NCBI GenBank assembly: GCA_016271365.2
Contig: CM057456.1
Coordinates: 606,303,501-606,367,500, forward strand
Source: Neoceratodus forsteri
Lineage: Eukaryota > Chordata > Ceratodontiformes > Ceratodontidae
Direction of reading: 5' to 3'
DNA: 64,000 nucleotides
Shown here: positions 48,273-59,546 of the stretch, piece by piece
How positions within the stretch are numbered: position 1 is the first letter of the stretch
Layout of the letters: every line of letters starts with the position of its first letter
Notes under the pieces: generated by a model
Told to the model about the DNA's origin: nothing
Database searches by the model: none
The model's input: the letters and a program-made list of their open reading frames with translations, nothing else
Position numbers and translations under genes: made by a program

Positions 48273-50359
48273 TGTTTATTTTATTTTATAGGCATATCGA
48301 AATTGCAAACCCTTGAGTCAGAGACTCCTTTACAAAGGCTCCACGTCGTAAAACAAAATAGTTATACAGTAATGACATATATTAGGAATACATAGTAGTT
48401 ACAAGCATGAGCAATACAATAAAAGGATGCATATTAAGGACTAGAGAAGGTTACCTTGGCAGAACTAACAAAATGTAGAATGTTAGGCAGGATGTGAATC
48501 CATTGTCAAGCAGAAAGGGTGACTGGGGAGGCACCACTTTAGAAAACAGGAGGGGGAGAGCCCCAGTCAATTAGTAGCAGTCACATGTGCTAGTGGAATG
48601 GAGATGTTCCCTATGAAGGGCTTTGAAAGGGCTAAGCCTAATATCAGTAGTTATTGCACTGGGAAGAGCGTTCATCCAGAGATGGAGCCCTGTAGCTGAA
48701 CATTCTCTGGCATAGGGTAGTTCTACACCAAGGGATCAAGAAGGGAGATTTGGAGAAACTGCAGGTGGCTTTTTGCAGAGGTGCAGGTTGCAGGAGGGTG
48801 GAGAGACCTGGGGGAGAAAGCCCAGAGGAGATCTTTTTGGCGGGCAGGCAAGTTTGATACTTAAGCCTTCCATCAAAATTGAGTAAGTTGCAGAGACTAT
48901 ACAGGGAGCAGGTGTGTGTAGTCCGGTGACAGCCTGTGACTAGGTGGCAGGTTTTGTTGACGGACACTCTAATTCTGAGTAGGGAAGTGTTATCAGCAGC
49001 CCCATAGACCAGTATCCCATAATCTACTAGGGACAGTATACAGCAGGAGACAGCACTACGGAGGGCCTCAGGGGTGAGACAATGCTTGTAATGGTGAAGT
49101 AGTCCAATTCTGGTGTTGACAGCAGAGCTTAGTTGGTGGATATGTTCATGATAGTTAAGAGCCGAGTCAAAGGTGATACCGAGGTATTTGAAAGTAACAA
49201 CCTGGTCAAGGAGTTGATTCCGGGAGTTATAGATATGAAGCAGAAAGCCCTTGTGTTTGCTCTGGTGGTGTGTGAAAACCATGACATTGGTTTTCTTGTA
49301 ATTTAACACTAACCGGTAGTCAGAAAACCAGGATTCAGCTTCACTGATGGATGTTTGAAGGGATTGCTGGAACATGCAGGGGTCAGAGTGGCAGGAGAAA
49401 AGGACTACATCATCAGCGTACAGAAGTAGTCACCCAGAGCGGGTTTTTGAGAGGGTGCTGAGAAATAAGCTGAAAAGAAGGGGCCCTAAGATGGACCCCT
49501 AGGGCACCCCTGAGTTAACCTGAAGACTGGTGAAGAGCATGTTGTTTATTTTGACTTGCTGAGAACTACCTGTAAGATAGTCAGCAAACAAAGTTTGTGG
49601 TGTCCTGGGAGAGATCAGAGAGGGTGAGGGTAGATAGGAGGAGGGAGTAGTTTGTGGAGTTGAAGGCTTTTGACAGGTCAATAAAGACAGCTCCAGAAAG
49701 ACATCCTTTGTCAAAGGCAGAGAGGATGGCATTGGAGAACTCCAGCAGCACAGAAGTGGTGCTGTGTCCTTTTCAAAAGCCATGTTATTCCCTACATAGA
49801 AGGTCATATTTAGTGAGGTGTTCAATGAGTTAGTTCAAGATAATTCTTTCCAGAGCCTTGGAGAGAGGGGGGAGTATAGAGATAGGTCGGTAGTTACTGG
49901 GTGCAGCATGATCACCACTTTTGTGAATGGGTATGATAACGGTGGCTTTCCATTTGACCAGGAATTTACTAAGGCAAAGGGATCAGTTAAGAATTTTGGT
50001 TAGGAGGACAAGGACTATGTCTAGGGCCAGGCACAGAGTTTAAGGTCCAGTGTGTCACTGCTGAACTGGGAACTCCCTAGGGCTTTTAATAGGTAGGGCT
50101 TTGCCTCCCAGGTTGCAAGGGTTTTAAAGCAAAAATGGGGTGTGTGAGGGGGTAGGGGTGCAGTAGTGGGATTGAAAAGTGGGGAGGGAGAACATTGCTG
50201 AGGTCCAAGAATGAAAAGTTTAGAGTGCCGGCAATGAGTTTTGGGTCTGTGGAGATATTGCTGTCTGTGTAGATTTGGGTGGGGGGAGCAGACACTGATT
50301 TCCTATTAAACTCCTTTAGATTATCCCAGAACTTTCTGCCCGAGCCCCAGAAAGAGGTG
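48273..50359 (-). pseudogene. Rex1/Babar-like LINE inside the minisatellite, minus strand
   Basis: Read on the minus strand from 50,359: SSLTSFWGSGRKFWDNLKEF is a pre-RT 'W..L..' block. SNAILSAFDKGCLSGAVFID then SKAFNSTNYSLLLSTL is the palm, and LLLYADDVVLFSC near 49,420 is the intact YADD catalytic box. SWFSDYRLVLNYKKTNVMVF and LLDQVVTFKYLGITFDSALN are the thumb/connection region, and the C-terminal frame ends at 48,644. The 3' tail is A+T-rich ('tataaaataaaataaac'). The minisatellite motif 'agggatcaatta' left and 'agggatgaata' right form a target-site duplication of about 11 bp. The first half is broken by stops (49,499-49,825 is an open piece). Confidence 0.75.
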
Positions 50360-50453
50360 AGGGATGAATACAGGGGAGGAGCTGAGGGCAACTGAACACC
50401 AGTGATGAATTACTTATACAGTAGGGGAGCAGTTAGAGGGCCATTGGGCACCA
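50360..50453 (+). repeat. ~48-bp minisatellite, part 2
   Basis: About two units ('gggcaactgaacaccagtga', 'cagttagagggccattgggc') lie between the LINE and the next insertion. Confidence 0.8.
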
Positions 50454-50813
50454 GGGGGCCACTTCTCAAAGGTCCTGAGAATGCTACAATCCCTGAGTGT
50501 GCTGAACATATGGCGCACGGGGCTTGCGGTATTCCCCAGCCAGGAATTGGGATTCACAATTTCATGCACTGATTGCCGCAAGTTTGACCAGCTTTCTCTG
50601 GTTTTATTTGAAGCAATCTTGGGTACCCATTTTATGGGGCTTTTGCCAAATATTTGGCACAAGCTCTCATAAATCAGGAGAAGTGTTGCAAATGCACCCG
50701 ATCTTCTTGGCTTGGATGCATTCTTTGTCAAGCTTTTCAGAGCAACCGCTCCAACCACCAGGTTTGATGCAGGGCTTCACATAAGCATTACATCACCCTT
50801 CATGAATCCAGCT
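50454..50813. mobile_element. 360-bp insertion in the minisatellite
   Basis: Unrelated DNA splits a unit so that '...gggcacca' continues as 'ggaagtgattacatatatgg' after it. The ends 'gggggccacttctcaaagg' and the complement of 'cccttcatgaatccagctc' are weakly inverted, compatible with a decayed Harbinger-type MITE, but the match is poor. Confidence 0.5.
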
Positions 50814-51052
50814 CCAGGAAGTGATTACATATATGGGCATGGTTGTTAGGCCACTGGACACCAGAGACCAATTTACATTTAGGGGAGCAGTTGAGGGCCA
50901 CTGGACACCAGGGATAATTTACATATATGTGAGCAGTGGTGGGGCCACTGGACACCAGGAATCAATTACATATAGAGGAGCAGTTGGCGGCCACCGGACA
51001 CAGGGGTTGATTGCATATATGGGAGTGGTTGAGGGCCACTGAAATCCAGGAC
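50814..51052 (+). repeat. ~48-bp minisatellite, part 3
   Basis: About five units ('gttgagggccactggacacc', 'agggataatttacatatatg') end the array. Confidence 0.85.
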
Positions 51053-51413
51053 TTACCAGGATGGGAATGCACATTTTCATACTACATGGTCCATAATTAG
51101 GACTAAATGTACAGCTTGGATTAGTGGGGGCATCAACTGAGGCCATAGTGCCTTATGACATGACCTCTGGGTTTGACATGGCATCAAACCATGCAACTGA
51201 TGAAATCCCTTCCCATATATCTGTAGGTGGTTGCAATGTTTTTATGTCTGTGACCACAAACATCTGGCACATATCATTTGTATTATAACTTTTTGGGATG
51301 CAGAGGGATGCCACTTTGCAACTCAAATTTGAGTAACCCCTGACAGGAAATTTGCATCAAGTCCAAGATGTTCACGTCTGCTAAATAGGCAGTTTGTTAG
51401 TTTAATTGTGCTT

Positions 51414-51823
51414 TAGGCCCAGTGCACACTATGCTTTTTAAAATGTTTTCAGCAGTGTAAAACATTTTAAAAATCTGAAACACGGTGAGAGTCCACATCT
51501 AACACGGTTTGAAACTGGGATTGAAAACCATACTTAAATCATGCAAGGGACCTAGTTTTAACTCCAGTTTTAAACATGGTTTCAAACCAAAAAAAAGTTA
51601 TATATTGGGGTGTGGACGGGCGATCAGCATGCAGTTGAATAGAAAGCATACCACAATGCCACCGCAGAGCCATACTGAAAACTGTTACCAGCTGTGACAT
51701 CTGGATGCAACTTGACCATGCTATAACACAATGAACGGCAGTGTGGATGATTGGCTGTGGTGAGTTTGAAACCGTTTCTTAAAACGGTTTCAAAAACATT
51801 AGTATAATGTGTACAGGGCCTTA
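51414..51823. mobile_element. hAT-like MITE
   Basis: The left end reads TAGGCCCAGTGCACACTATG. The reverse complement of the right end reads TAAGGCCCTGTACACATTAT. Near each end is a further small hairpin ('ttttaaaatgtttt...aaaacattttaaaa' left, 'gaaaccgtttcttaaaacgg' right). The terminal pattern is hAT-like, but an 8-bp target-site duplication was not confirmed. There is no coding capacity. Confidence 0.6.
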
Positions 51824-52605
51824 ATGTGTTAAAGATGTTTTACTTGTATAATAATTGCTTTGAAAGTAGTTGGGTTTTGGTCTTTACATCAAAATTGCTT
51901 TCACAGTAAAAAAAAAAAAAAAAACAGAATTCTGGTATAGTAGTGTGATGTCTGAAAATCACAGCTACTAAGGACCCCAAAGTATTTAAATCAGAAGCAG
52001 TAGAATTGTTTCTGTTTTTCAAAAGAAAATAAGCAAGTAGTTCAATAACAAAATGCTCTTTTTCTGTGTTTGTAATGTTGTCATCTATCTATGTGATTTC
52101 ACAATAAAATAATCAAGTAATTATCTTCCAGTTTGTTTTTTCCCTAAGTAATATCCAGTTTGGAAGAAAATTTCAAATGGTGAGTCATAACAAAAGCAAG
52201 TATTATCAAAAATCATTTATTTCTACAAAATATATAATAGTTTAGTGGAAGAAAGCTTTATTTATCTATAAAACTCTATAAACACTTACCCATAGAAATA
52301 CTATGCCTGCTTTGCCAGTAAGGATTTTAAGATAACAGTATCACAATACAAGGAGTCTGCTGTATTCTGTTTCACCAGGTAGTTAGCAAAAAAGGAATGA
52401 ACAGATGAAAACAGTAAGGGATGAAGCAAACAAATACTTAAAAGTTACAAATACATCAAATATATCTAAAGGCACAAATCCATCATTCATTAAAGTATAT
52501 ATTCTTAGTATGCCCAAGGGGCAGGATTTTCAAAATGGGCAGACATAGACACATATGCAGCTCTAAACAAAAGACACAAAAAGTGGGGTGCTCCAAAGGT
52601 GTCTA
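51824..52605. other. AT-rich DNA without recognised features
   Basis: No gene or repeat is recognised. Confidence 0.45.
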
Positions 52606-52609
52606 TGGA

Positions 52610-52690
52610 ATGTTTCAGTTAATTCAGGTTCCACCCCTGAGGAAGTGATAGTGAAGCACGAAACATTTTTGGAGCCCATGTGTGGGTGCT
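52610..52690 (+). mobile_element. Penelope-like end motif
   Basis: 'cacccctgaggaagtgatag' then 'gtgaagcacgaaacattttt' gives the order CCTGAGGAAG...GAAAC with a short imperfect stem between, as seen at Penelope-like element ends. No reverse transcriptase is attached. Confidence 0.35.
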
Positions 52691-53084
52691 TTTCTTATGG
52701 TTAATATAAACATGATAAACAGTTGAGTATTTCCACTTCTGATATGCATTTGTGAATGCAGCTAGCAACGACAAACAGTGTACAGTAGTGAGACACAGAG
52801 ACAGCAGGAAAGGGATTTCTAAACGAATTAATGCACCACAAATATATAAATTTGTAATAGGATTCTCAAGGGTCTGGATTGCCATTTCATTTCTTTGACT
52901 AAGTGGTAACAGACCAAAACTCATCGTTTCCATATGATATCACAAGATGGATGTAGATCCAATAAATATATTTTGATCCCCATAGCAGTGAGTGAGGAGG
53001 CTTATGTGTCTCACAGAATAATCAATGGAGGGCAAACTAACAAAAATAGAGGCAAGTAAATTGGCTTTTTCTTCTCATGAAATG

Positions 53085-53300
53085 GCAAAAGGGGAACACA
53101 GGCAAGTACAGAACAATAAACCTAACACTGACCCCAAGTAAGAGTTTAGAAACAGTAATTAAAATTTAAACAAAACTTGCTTGAGCGTGATCTGTTAACA
53201 GAAAGTCAACACGATTTCATGACAGGCATATCCTGCCAGTCTTTTCTGACAGGCTTTTTTGAGGGAATGGAAAGCTGAATAGAGACCATTGGCATGGCCA
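53085..53300 (+). mobile_element. CR1-like LINE reverse transcriptase fragment
   Basis: Translation gives RTINLTLTPSKSLETVIK and then NRKSTRFHDRHILPVF in shifted frames, corresponding to the CR1 'YRP(V/I)SLTS..sK..E' and 'QHGF..grSC' blocks. It is a short and heavily decayed internal fragment. Confidence 0.5.
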
Positions 53301-53689
53301 CTAATTAACTACACAGTCAATGAGGTAAACAAAATTCAATTTTTGTGGCTTGACATTAAAGGGTTATTTTGGCAATGAATAGTCTAATTTCTAGATTTTA
53401 TGGGGATTAATTTATAGCATTTGCCATGTGCATACCATTTTAGAAAAATATATGTTGAAAATTATTTTAAGTAAAGCAAAATAAAAACACTACATGACAT
53501 AAGTTGTCAATAACACAAGAAGGTCATAGGACGTTTATGCCAAGTACCTTTAACTCCTTGGGAAGTGCTCTTATTCATAAAACAGAGCTCCAGGCTGCCC
53601 ACTACCCTGGCAGCAATGTCATTTCCATCTGCTATTGAAGGAACAGACTTCAAATGCAGGAAATGTCCAAACATGAAAACAGAAAGGGT

Positions 53690-53790
53690 TAGATCCTTAG
53701 TACTGCAAAATAATCTTGTTTTATTGATCCACCTTACTCACACCAATGTTTTATGCCTGGTCACCACTTCCTCAGAGCAACAGTGGTAAT
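53690..53790 (-). mobile_element. Penelope-like end motif, minus strand
   Basis: The minus strand reads 'ctctgaggaagtggtgacca', 'ggcataaaacattggtgtga' and 'caataaaacaagattatttt'. The order of CTGAGGAAG, a decayed GAAAC and an AATAAAA tail is as in Penelope-type ends. Confidence 0.4.
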
Positions 53791-53869
53791 TATCAATGAA
53801 AGTGTGTGACATACAGTGAATAAAAAATTAAAACACATATTTACAAAGGACCACTATACTCTTATTTGT

Positions 53870-53945
53870 TTATTTGCTTTGTTTACCAGGTAAGTGTACC
53901 AGGCAAATGGATGCCTATTTTTTCAGGCATGACCTGGAAGTGTTA
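53870..53945 (-). repeat. CORE-SINE 3' fragment, minus strand
   Basis: The minus strand reads 'cacttccaggtcatgcctga' through 'acttacctggtaaacaaagc', matching the 3' part of the SINE at 56.8 kb. Confidence 0.5.
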
Positions 53946-54039
53946 TGGAGCATTATTTAGTGAATAAACAGCACAGATACAGTAGGTGGTTACGAAATGC
54001 CATAAGTAAAATATAAATGATTCTACATAACAATCAGGT

Positions 54040-55100
54040 ATCCCAGGTTAAATAATGCAATATAAACAGTTATAATGGAATTTCAATTTAAAACAGTACA
54101 AGAGAAAAGAAACAAAATCAAACAGTCCAGATATGGTACATGCAACACTGGGATCAGGTACAAAGCAATTTGTGCAAATAACTATGGTATCAAACAGCAG
54201 TTCTGGGCAAGAGACAGCAGAGCAGCAGCAATGGATTGGTTCGGCAGATAGACTCATATAAGCACTTGGAGAACAATGTCATGTGCAAGAGCAGGAGCAG
54301 GAGCTTGAGGGCAGTAAGTACTCTTTTAGTGATTTGCAGAAATGTATATGCCTAGTAGAGTTCTACACAGACGGGGAGGAAGGGAGTTCCAAGTGCTAGG
54401 AAGGAGCATAATGGGCCAAGGTAAGTTGGCCAAGGTTAGTGGCACATCTGTACTCTAGGAGAACTGAATCTTCAGTAGATGTCAGAGTGTAAGATGCTGC
54501 AGGATATTGCAGGAGGTCAGCTAGGGCAACAGTGGATCAAGAGCTGAGCAGTCAGCCAATGAAACAGCTGAAGAGGTTGAAGGATAGACCAGTTGGGAAC
54601 AGCCAGCCAAGCCTTGAGTGGAGTAAGCAGTGGTGAGTGAATCAGGGTAGCAAGGACGAAAGAATAGATTTTATATAAGACACGCCCTACCTGGTTAAAT
54701 TAGATTTGATAGTGAGAAGGTAGGCAGAAAAGGCAATGTGTGATGCATAACAACAGCACACATTGAGCTATGGAGAGGTATGCTTTGTGGGAGAGGTAGA
54801 GCTTTACTCTATGGGCCATGCCTTAGCTTAGAAATGCCAGCCTTGCATATTGACATGATATGAAGAGTGAAGTCCAGTTATGGGCCAAAGGTAACTGCCA
54901 AGTATTTAAAACAGACAACATCCTCCAGGAGGGAGCCATCAGCACAGGTAATGGAATGGCAGGGAGACCTGCACAGAGCCTTAGTTTGGAGCAAAATAAA
55001 CATGTCCTTAGTCTTATTGCACTCTTGAACAAAAACAACAGAAATCACCTTAAGTGCCGATGTTCTAAATATTAGAGATTCCTTCCCAGCCTTGTTCATA
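54040..55100 (-). pseudogene. Rex1/Babar-like LINE 3' half, decayed, minus strand
   Basis: From 55,100 on the minus strand the segments read VFVQECNKTKDMFILLQTKA (the 'N..KTK.M' block), then DGSLLEDVVCFKYLAVTFGP (the 'LE.V..FKYLGV' block). Frame-broken C-terminal segments ending near RTNPLLLLCCLLP follow. The reverse-transcriptase catalytic half is absent. The style is close to the LINE at 48.3-50.4 kb, with more decay. Confidence 0.5.
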
Positions 55101-56600
55101 TTTGTTTATTGTTCTCAGATAAGTGAGGTAAATACTTTCCACATGAACTATAAGGTCCAAAATAGAACCTTCAGTTTACCAGCCCAGCTAACAAGTTATC
55201 TGCTCAATACATGAAAATAATAATGCAGGACTCTTATTTGTTGAAAATAAAAAAAATTACCTTGTGTTAGTGTCAAACAAAATCAAGTTTGGATGAACTC
55301 CCAGTCCTGGTTAAGTTTTATGGCTGTGGGCAGAGCCTATAGCCATTTTGCCTTCTGTGGCTTAAAATGGTCGATCTTGACTCCTTCCATTGGACTTTTG
55401 GAAGTATCCTTCCAAAAGTCCAAGACAGCTTGTAATGCTCCACCACGATCAGCCACTACGGTGTAACAGCCGCACTATTTTGACTGTTACTTCTGCATTC
55501 TGGGACAAGAACTGTGCATGCGTGTCTCGCACACATGCGCAGTTCCGCTGGTGCCACCATCTTGCGAACTGCATATTGCCATTCACCGCAACTATGCATG
55601 TGCAAATGCCATGCATGCACAGTTGTGTCACTGCCACCATCATGTAGATGGCACTTGATGGCTCTGGCAGCACTAGCTCTCACCACAGCCACATCAGCTC
55701 TGGCTTCTTTAGAAAAGATGCAAAAGGAATGTCATAAAAAGTAATCTAAGAAACAAAGAACCTCAGCACAAAAGCACTGAGGCAATGGTTATTTTGGTAC
55801 AAAATAATGGCATACATATGTGGCCACACTACATAAAATGCATATTGTGGAACAAAACAAATTTCATCAGCCTAATCAAAAGTTGCACCTTATGTACTCT
55901 TCAGCAAAATGAGACCCTCCCAGGTTTTCAATAACCTTTCACTTTTCCACCACAAGATGTTTGATGTATGAAGAATGAAAACCCATCTGTTTCATTCATG
56001 ATTCTCTGTTATAAAGTTAACTTGCACAATCTACAGCTTCCTATTTTCAGAAGAAAGAGGTTAACATAAAGTGCTTGTGCCAAATTGTTCCACTGACAAT
56101 TAAATGACAAAAAGGCTTGCTATACTCTGTCCTGATCTGGTATAGTATCTCACTTACTGCTCTTTTTTTAACTTCTGCAGTTTCACATAGTGCTATATGG
56201 TTTAATAACTAGCCTCATTTTGTTCTTAAGAAAGAATTAAAAAAAACATTGATGGGTTTTAAATTGTGATAATTGAAAACTGTATTGATTTACAATACCT
56301 TTTCAGTGCTGCTCTAACTCCTAGCTTTCATTTAAACACAAATTCAATTTTTAGCCTCAACAGTTCCAAAGTAACCCCTTCTAAAGATAATTTCTTAGAA
56401 AAGAGCTAAAGTTGAAAACATTAAAGTTAGAACTATTTTAAAATTATTGATAGTATTTCTAATTCTCAATAATTGAAAACTATACCAGTATAGTGTAACT
56501 AATCTATGTCACCCTGACTCCAAGCTTTCAACAAAAATGAAAAAAAAGGTTATTAGTTAAACAGTTCCCAAGTTAGAGTTATCTAAATATAATTACTGGC
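55101..56600. other. Intergenic DNA with short perfect hairpins
   Basis: A perfect 14-bp stem, TGGACTTTTGGAAG, with a 4-nt loop lies at 55,391-55,422. A near-perfect 17-bp palindrome around 'gaactgtgcatgcgtgtctc' lies at about 55,508-55,545. Both are probably parts of foldback elements. No gene is recognised. Confidence 0.45.
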
Positions 56601-56829
56601 AGACACTTTTTCCCTAAGGAAAACCTGGTTGATATTTGCCGTAATAACCAACTTGTTATTATGTGAAACAAGCACCAGGTTTCCTGGACTCTGTGCATGC
56701 ACCAACTGCTCTCTCCCTTTACTCGTGCTGGACACCTGCCACTACCGCCACTTAGCGGTAAGTAAAACTAACGATCATTTTTTTTAAATTATTATAATAT
56801 CTGCTATGGTGAAAAAGTGCCCACCAGCA

Positions 56830-57052
56830 ATTATTTTTATTTATTTTTTATTTTAGCCTTTCATAACCAGGTAAGGCCCACTAGGCACAAGTGCCTGTTT
56901 TCAGGGGTGACCTGGGAGCACTGGGCGATTAAGTGACTTGCTCAGAGTCACACAGTGTGCAAGTGGAGGTTGTGAGAATCAAACTCAGGTCTGGTCTGCT
57001 AGATGTACCAAGCTTGTTCACACCTCGTTCCTCTAACCTCTAGGCTATATAA
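56830..57052 (-). repeat. CORE/MIR-like SINE, near complete, minus strand
   Basis: The minus strand has the head 'tagcctagaggttagaggaa' (A-box region), B box 'tgagtttgattctcacaacc', core 'tgagcaagtcacttaatcgc', 3' domain 'ccaggtcacccctgaaaaca' and an (AAATA)n tail at 56,835-56,860. It preserves the tRNA-derived head better than the copy at 18.5 kb. Confidence 0.7.
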
Positions 57053-57059
57053 AATAAAT

Positions 57060-57225
57060 GATGAGTTGGTAAGTAAAACTCAATTTTACACACACCCTTG
57101 GTGTGGGATGCTTCTCATAAACCCTTCAGGCTTCATTCTCAGAGTTTATGTAGCATCCCACGCCTTGGATGTGTGTAAAATCTCATTACACACACCATCC
57201 CATCCTTTATTCTCTATATAATTGT
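57060..57225 (+). mobile_element. ACACACACCC foldback MITE, copy 3
   Basis: Arms 'acacacacccttggtgtggg' and 'cccacgccttggatgtgtgt' pair over about 34 bp around 'ttcaggcttcattctcagag'. 'cattacacacaccatcccat' follows, as in the copies at 27.2 and 29.7 kb. Confidence 0.65.
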
Positions 57226-57549
57226 GCAGACAAGACTATTTGGAATGGTTAGATCTTGAATACTAACAAACGTTAAAACTGATAACATTTTTTAAAATTA
57301 CTTATCTCCCATCACCAAGTTGCCCCCTTCTGGCACTGATCCCCAGCTCCATCATCCACCACGCTGGGCCTTTCTCCAAAATTCTTCAACACAAATCATT
57401 TGGATGAATGTTGGTAACTTACTGTGGTGCAACTGAGGAGGGTGTTTCTCCAGAAGTACTCTCTCTGGTTGTGGAGCTTGTGGCTACTTTTTGTGGGAGT
57501 TGGAAATTTGGGGCAGGGGATACTCACTGTATTGCTAGCAGTGTCACCA

Positions 57550-57860
57550 TTCACATGTTACTTGACTTTTAGCCTCCTGCTGATTAGTGGGACCAGGTAC
57601 CTGTTGTTGGGGTTACACTTGCTGACTTTTGCTTTTCTTGGATTAAGGTTTGAGGGCTGCATCTGCTGCATCATCATCACCTTCAATCTCCTCTACGTCA
57701 TCACTGATCTCTTTAGGCTTGCCCCCCCCCCATCCTTGCCAACTATCTCAACCGCCACGTCCTGTTTAGGTATTGGAATTGTTGTAGGAGTAGGCTGTGG
57801 CTGTGTCTTCCTGCTCTCCTTCTCTGGATTTACGGCAGTCATGTCAGCCACCATCATCCA
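57550..57860 (-). pseudogene. Decayed acidic coding-like remnant
   Basis: The minus strand reads MTAVNPEKESRKTQPQP, then PKQDVAVEIVGKDGG. After a frame change in the G-run near 57,722 it reads KPKEISDDVEEIEGDDDAAD and stops. The bipartite basic/acidic composition is protein-like. It is not recognised as a family. The longer plus-strand frame over it (57,424-57,885) is a hydrophobic shadow. Confidence 0.25.
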
Positions 57861-58204
57861 GCCTCTGACTTGTTATGCTGAGTGATGAGTGTTGATACCT
57901 ACCACACATGTGGTGATGATCTCTGCTTTTTTTAATATCATCCAGATGACTAGCCCCCCTCCCCCAGCTTGACCTTCCCCTCCAGCCTTTCTTTTATCTC
58001 CTCTTATTGCAGCAGTAGCAGTCAATTCAGCAAGTTTTTCCTGAGATTCTCTGGCCCTACCTAGGGGAAAAAATAAATCCCTGGCAGTGCCTGTACTTCA
58101 TGAAATCTTGCATAAATTCCGTTGGAGAACTTTTGAGATTTTGGAAACTAACTTGCCAAATTTACTGCTATTACTGTATCCCAGTGGCACCCACCCTAAA
58201 AAAA

Positions 58205-59255
58205 CATGTGAACTGAAGTGCACACCAGGACTGATGCTTCAACTGCTAAACAAATAACTCTGACTGTTGTCTCACACAGACAAAAAAAGATTATTTTCAT
58301 ACAATGTTTATTTCTTTAGAAACAAATAGATGGGCCAGTGATGCTGGCAACCAGGATCTGGAAATAAGCAAGAGACATAACAGACCAGCCAGTAAAGGAG
58401 GATTGAGAATCCCAGCAACATCTCTCCTCACTCGGGGTTGGGGGGAGGGCTATGCATCTCGCTGCTTGAGTGCCACCTGGCTTCTGCCAAATGATAGCAC
58501 AAGCAAGCAAATGAATACAGAGAGAGACCACTGCCAGATGCTGTACGCTGATGTGTGCCACTGCATGCAGACATGCACATCATTGCATGGTCGTAACCTG
58601 GGGAGAACACCAGAGGACAGTGCCTAGGTTCAGTCCAGAACCTGCTGCAACCCTACATACAACTAGCATGGCAGGCCATACTCCACTGCTTGTAGTCCTG
58701 AGTAAGTGGTGGATAACCAGCAAGTCCATGCAAAACTGTGACAGAGCTGGAGGGGGTTTGCAGGGCTGGGGAATGGAGAAGTAGAAATAAGGAATGAGAA
58801 AAAGAAAGTTGAGCCACAGCTCTGAGGTGGCCAGAGCAGTTGCTTCAAAGTCATATATAAATGAATGTGATGTGTACCTTTAAAATACACAAAAGTTGTA
58901 CTGCCTAAGCACTGAAATGTTTGCCTCTACAGTCTTACACAAATAACTCTGTCATCACATACAACCCCAAAACATAGTTTTAAATATTTATTACTTTAAA
59001 AAAAGTGTGCCACCTAAGCACTTAGGTGTCTTGTACAGTCTCTTCACAGTCCTACTTAAATAACTGTAACTGTTTGCAGGTCCATGCAAAAAGGTTGTTC
59101 TTATGAAATATGTATTTCTTCTTCTTCAAAAAAAAAAAAGTACACTACCTATGCATTGAGATGCCGGACTCCTATTTCTCAGTCAAACACAAATAAATCT
59201 GACCGTTGTCTGGCACAGATAAAAAAAATTATGTAAAATAAAAAAAAAATCCACC
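58205..59255. repeat. Diverged ~125-bp tandem repeat
   Basis: Four units centre on 'acacaaataactctgactgt' (58,245; 58,938; 59,050; 59,190) and end in 'ttatttcttta' plus an A-run. Other DNA at 58,330-58,870 separates units 1 and 2. It lies just left of the GC-rich Harbinger block and could be its subterminal repeat. Confidence 0.55.
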
Positions 59256-59546
59256 CACTTCCAAAATTGCACATATGGGTGCCTATTCATGAAGGGGATG
59301 GAGATACAAGGGAACAGAAAGTAAGGGGGGGCATGCGGCTGTGCACCATGCAGACCCCCATGCAGACACAGTATGCAACAAGAGGCGCAATGCCCCCAAG
59401 GGTGTGGGCGGGGACAAGTGAGGCATACAGCAATGCGCTAGGGTGGTCTAGAGGCTGTGTAGAAGCAAAGGAACACCCCTTGACCTGGCCTCATTTGGCA
59501 ATGCAGAATAGCAACCTGGGTGTTCAACGCACAGTGCAGAAGAGGC

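Noticed and set aside
47540..51052. A spaced-repeat array resembling CRISPR at first sight
   Set aside because: The units are diverged head-to-tail copies with no unique spacers, and the context is eukaryotic.
57424..57885. A 153-codon plus-strand hydrophobic frame that could look like a membrane protein
   Set aside because: It is antisense to a charged, more protein-like remnant. Its hydrophobicity follows from the complement of acidic codons, and it has no signal or family motif.
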